NCBI GenBank assembly: GCA_017535785.1
Contig: JAFXTN010000020.1
Location: 62,001 to 126,000 of the forward strand
Direction: 5' to 3'
DNA from: Butyrivibrio sp.
GTDB taxonomy: Bacteria > Bacillota > Clostridia > Lachnospirales > Lachnospiraceae
Length of the DNA: 64,000 nt
Shown: positions 61,150-64,000 of the stretch, piece after piece
How the letters are laid out: each line of letters begins with the position of its first letter
How positions within the stretch are numbered: position 1 is the stretch's first letter
Program-made: the position numbers and the translations under genes
Notes under the pieces: model-generated
What the model was told of the DNA's origin: nothing
Database searches by the model: none
The model's input: only the letters and a program-made list of their open reading frames with translations

Positions 61150-61316
61150 TCTGTGATTCATGTGCCAATTATGTTTATGACGAAGATTGGGAATGCTATA
61201 CCTGCATGGTCAATATGGATGAGGACGACTATGCAAGGTTTATGAGTGGCGGCGCCAAGGAGTGCCCCTACTACCAGGACGACGACGAATACAAAGTTGT
61301 AAGACATCAGATGTGA
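61146..61316 (+). CDS. Cys-rich 56-residue protein, DUF6472-like
   Basis: A small acidic protein (56 residues) starting MICDSCANY and containing ECYTC and KECPYYQDDDEY: five cysteines in CxxC-type pairs, with many Asp/Glu. I recognise it as the DUF6472-like mini-protein that is common in Lachnospiraceae. It overlaps the cupin stop by four bases, so it is translationally coupled. A metal or Fe-S site is plausible from the cysteines. It is too short to appear in most ORF calls but has normal codon use. Confidence 0.72.
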   Translation: MICDSCANYVYDEDWECYTCMVNMDEDDYARFMSGGAKECPYYQDDDEYKVVRHQM

Positions 61317-61370
61317 GCGATATAAGGACTGAGTAAATCAAATGCCGCGCATGCGCGAAAGAGAGAAGAC

Positions 61371-62465
61371 ATGAAAATAGTTTTAAAGCATTTAACAAAA
61401 AGGTTCCCCAACAGGAATAAGAAGATAAAAGAGGATGTTATCGCGGTTAACGACTTTGACTTCGAGATAGAAGGCGGCAAGCTCATAGGACTTTTGGGCC
61501 CTTCGGGCTGTGGTAAGAGCACCGCGCTCAATCTTATCTGCGGTCTTGAGAAGCCTACCGAGGGACAGATCTTTTTTGATGATATTGATGTGACGAATCT
61601 TCCTCCGGAAAACAGGGGCGTTGGTCTCGTCTTTCAGAATTATGCGCTTTATCCGCATCTTACAGTGCGTGAAAATATCAGATTTCCCCTTGAGAATTTA
61701 AGAGGAAAGGACAAGCTCTCCAAGGAAGAGATGGAGAAAAGAGTGCAGGAGGCAGCAGCTCTTGTGCAGATTTCAGAGCTTCTCGACAGAAGACCTTCGG
61801 AGATGTCCGGTGGTCAGCAGCAGAGAGTTGCGATAGCAAGAGCTCTTGTTAAGATGCCGAGAGTTCTTTTGCTTGATGAGCCTTTATCCAATCTTGATGC
61901 CAGACTTCGTCTGCAGACAAGAGAAGAGCTTAAGAGAATTCAGGTTGAGACCGGTATAACAACGGTGTTCGTAACTCACGATCAGGAGGAGGCAATGAGT
62001 ATCTCCGATACTATCGTGGTCATGAAGGACGGCGTTTTACATCAGATGGGTAAGCCGCAGGAGATCTACGACGAGCCGGTCAATCTTTTTGTTGCCAAGT
62101 TCCTTGGAACTCCGCAGATCAATGTATTTGAGGGCAAAATTTCCGGAGGAAAAGTTTACATTGATGACAAGGCAGTGCTTGATGCGGAAGGCGTTGCGGA
62201 CAGAGATGTATACGTTGCAATAAGACCGGAGGGCTTTGTTGTCGATAAAAACGGGGCACTTACCTGCAAGTTTATAAACAGAGAGGTCATGGGCAGAGAT
62301 ACAAGCGTTGTCGCTACTCATGATAAGTTTCTTGGTGAAAACATAAGGGCTATAATTCCATCCGAAGAGGCGGTCGACCACGAGGACGGAACGGTTTCGT
62401 TTTCTTTAAAACCCCATAAGGTTCGCTTATTTGATAAAGCTACAGAGGAGAGGATAAAGATATGA
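61371..62465 (+). CDS. Sugar ABC transporter ATPase, MalK/MsmK/UgpC family
   Basis: A 364-residue ATPase: Walker A GPSGCGKST, Q-loop FQNYALYPH, signature EMSGGQQQRVAIARA, Walker B VLLLDEPLSNLDARLR, switch His THDQEEAM, and a TOBE region with AIRPEGF. It differs from typical members by a slightly long N-terminus (KKIKEDVIAV). Its stop overlaps the permease ATG by four bases. It powers the two permeases downstream. No binding protein is between them; the one at 2832-4373 is far away and not linked. Confidence 0.94.
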   Translation: MKIVLKHLTKRFPNRNKKIKEDVIAVNDFDFEIEGGKLIGLLGPSGCGKSTALNLICGLEKPTEGQIFFDDIDVTNLPPENRGVGLVFQNYALYPHLTVRENIRFPLENLRGKDKLSKEEMEKRVQEAAALVQISELLDRRPSEMSGGQQQRVAIARALVKMPRVLLLDEPLSNLDARLRLQTREELKRIQVETGITTVFVTHDQEEAMSISDTIVVMKDGVLHQMGKPQEIYDEPVNLFVAKFLGTPQINVFEGKISGGKVYIDDKAVLDAEGVADRDVYVAIRPEGFVVDKNGALTCKFINREVMGRDTSVVATHDKFLGENIRAIIPSEEAVDHEDGTVSFSLKPHKVRLFDKATEERIKI

Positions 62466-63352
62466 AAAAGAATCTGACCGCATGGCTGTGTCTTCTCCCG
62501 GCTTTGCTGTTTCTTTTGGTATTTATGGTTTATCCGCTTGTCGATGTACTTATTTATTCCTTTGAAGAGGGATTTAACTTTGCATCGGGAAGATTTTTTG
62601 GTACGGGATTTTATAACTATTCCTATGTTCTTCATGATCCCTTTTTCATTCAGGCACTTAAGAACACTTTCATTATCGTTATCATCACGGTTCCCTTATC
62701 TACGGGGATCGCTCTTTTGATCTCTATGGAGCTTAGTTCGATCAAGTTCTTGAGAGATCTTTTCCAGACGATCTATTTTCTTCCGTATGTCACCAACACT
62801 TTGGCAGTTGGTCTTGTTTTCATGATATTGTTCAAAAAAACCGCATACTCGGACGGACTAATCTCTTTGCTCATACAGGTTTTCGGAGGACCTTCCGTTG
62901 ACTTTATCGGAGGACCGTATTGGGCCAAGATGTTTGTCATGTGCTTCTATACTATATGGATCGTATTGCCGTTTAAGATACTTATCCTTACATCGGCACT
63001 TGCCTCTGTAAATCCCATGTACTACAAGGCTGCGCAGATCGACGCTACGCCCAAGTGGAGAGTGTTCTACAAGATAACACTTCCTATGATTTCGCCCATG
63101 GTATTTTATCTTGTGATAACGGGCTTTATCGGAGCGTTCAAGGCCTACAGTGATGAGGTTGCTCTCTTTGGAACGGATCTTAATGCGGCCGGAATGAACA
63201 CGATAGTGGGATATGTCTATGACATGCTCTACGGTAACAGCGGCGGTTATCCTTCATATGCTTCCGCGGCTGCGCTTATTCTTTTTACCATAGTATTTAC
63301 TATCACAACCATAAATCTGTTGGTCAGCAAAAAGACTGTGTATTATAACTGA
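62462..63352 (+). CDS. Sugar ABC permease, MalF/UgpA type
   Basis: A 296-residue permease with six helices. The EAA loop is present as YYKAAQIDATPKWRVFYKITLPMISP (about 190-215), which contacts the ATPase. The N-terminal helix is followed by the long first extracytoplasmic loop typical of the MalF/UgpA group. ATG 62462 overlaps the ATPase stop. It is the partner of the second permease at 63370 onward. Confidence 0.94.
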   Translation: MKKNLTAWLCLLPALLFLLVFMVYPLVDVLIYSFEEGFNFASGRFFGTGFYNYSYVLHDPFFIQALKNTFIIVIITVPLSTGIALLISMELSSIKFLRDLFQTIYFLPYVTNTLAVGLVFMILFKKTAYSDGLISLLIQVFGGPSVDFIGGPYWAKMFVMCFYTIWIVLPFKILILTSALASVNPMYYKAAQIDATPKWRVFYKITLPMISPMVFYLVITGFIGAFKAYSDEVALFGTDLNAAGMNTIVGYVYDMLYGNSGGYPSYASAAALILFTIVFTITTINLLVSKKTVYYN

Positions 63353-63369
63353 TCGGCGAAGGGGGTTGT

Positions 63370-64000
63370 ATGAACGAAAAAGATAACAGGAAAATTGAAA
63401 TAAGAGCAGGGATCAGGGACAGAGCAAGGACTATCGGAACGTATCTGTTTCTTTCGCTCTGGGGAATAATCGTTTTGTTCCCGTTTTATTGGATGATGTT
63501 AAGCTCTGTAAAGAGCTATGGCTCATACAATTCAGAGTATGTTCCCAAGTTTTTCACATTAACGCCCACGATGGAGAACTACATAACGGCGTTTACCGCA
63601 GTGCCGCTTGCCAGATACTTCCTCAACACTTTGATATTTACGGTGGTAACGACTGCGATAATGATGATCGTGGTCATCCTTTCGGCGTTTGCTTTTGCAA
63701 GACTTGATTTTAAGGGAAAAGATATTGTGTTTTCGATGTTTCTTTCTCTTATGATGATCCCGAACGAGCTTGTTATCATAACGAACTTTGTCACGATAAC
63801 AAATCTAAATCTCAGAAATACTTTTATGGGACTTATACTTCCGTCGGTAACTTCGGTCTTCTATATTTATCTGCTTAAAGAAAACTTTGAGCAGATCCCG
63901 GAGGAATTGTACAAGGCGGCAAAGGTCGACGGTACATCGGATTTTAGATATCTGTGGAAGGTCATGCTTCCTATATCAAAACCGACAATCGTTACGATCA
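63370..64000 (+). CDS. Sugar ABC permease, MalG/UgpE type (3' partial)
   Basis: The frame starts at ATG 63370 after GAAGGGGGTTGT and runs off the right edge, giving 210 residues. The sequence has the MalG features WGIIVLFPFYWMMLSSVKS at the first helix and the EAA loop ELYKAAKVDGTSDFRYLWKVMLPISKP just before the edge. About one third of a ~280-residue protein is missing. It completes the ATPase-permease-permease operon. Confidence 0.92.
   Translation, partial: MNEKDNRKIEIRAGIRDRARTIGTYLFLSLWGIIVLFPFYWMMLSSVKSYGSYNSEYVPKFFTLTPTMENYITAFTAVPLARYFLNTLIFTVVTTAIMMIVVILSAFAFARLDFKGKDIVFSMFLSLMMIPNELVIITNFVTITNLNLRNTFMGLILPSVTSVFYIYLLKENFEQIPEELYKAAKVDGTSDFRYLWKVMLPISKPTIVTI

Overview
The window reads as chromosomal DNA of a low-to-moderate GC, Gram-positive anaerobe of class Clostridia, most likely Lachnospiraceae (Butyrivibrio/Roseburia-like). 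The indications are a monomeric [FeFe] hydrogenase of the group-B type, a class 1B dihydroorotate dehydrogenase with PyrK, a lipoprotein trigger factor, a DUF6472-like mini-protein, a membrane-anchored MurF, many MalK/F/G-type sugar ABC genes, strong AGGAGG ribosome sites and a sigma-28 (SigD/FliA) promoter. No CRISPR array, tRNA, rRNA, IS element or prophage was seen. Taxonomy is inferred from gene content only.

Layout. 1-12.2 kb: tail of a sugar-ABC ATPase, a CdaR/PucR-like regulator, the SRP RNA gene (minus strand, with a near-consensus promoter), an Rrf2 regulator divergent from tadA, a sugar-binding lipoprotein, an aconitase-superfamily hydratase, a GH9-like lipoprotein that has lost the catalytic motif, and an alpha/beta hydrolase - membrane MurF - Ddl operon. 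12.2-25.7 kb is mostly housekeeping: plsC, a pyrC - lipoprotein - pyrK - pyrD cluster, a sigma-28-driven unknown gene, ispE, a DUF1934 gene, a lipoprotein trigger factor with asnS, an NlpC/P60 hydrolase and guaA.

25.8-39.4 kb is an accessory-looking stretch. It holds a Nudix hydrolase, an adenosine-deaminase-like enzyme, a methyltransferase, an SDR oxidoreductase, an ANT(6)-type streptomycin adenylyltransferase followed by a micro-ORF and hairpin, and a P-loop kinase. Next comes a peptide-antibiotic-protection module: an ABC ATPase with a double-length permease, divergent from a response regulator and histidine kinase. A DUF3796/XRE pair under an operator-overlapped promoter follows, then a DNA glycosylase, GNATs, an MBL-fold enzyme and an isochorismatase-like hydrolase.

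39.4-64 kb: a group-B [FeFe] hydrogenase followed by a stand-alone HgdB-like Fe-S protein; an MFS exporter whose only ribosome site lies in a terminator-type hairpin behind a 27-codon leader ORF (the best candidate for an undescribed regulatory system here); sstT; a GtrB-like / ATP-grasp / DUF6056 surface-glycosylation operon; a zinc-type ABC cluster without ZnuA; two tandem membrane diguanylate cyclases; a YdjI-YdjG-YdjH-like membrane-stress trio without PspA; an ASKHA/[2Fe-2S] activator with a cupin and a DUF6472-like mini-gene; and a MalK-MalF-MalG sugar ABC operon running off the right edge.

All product names rest on motifs and similarity recognised by eye; no database search was run.
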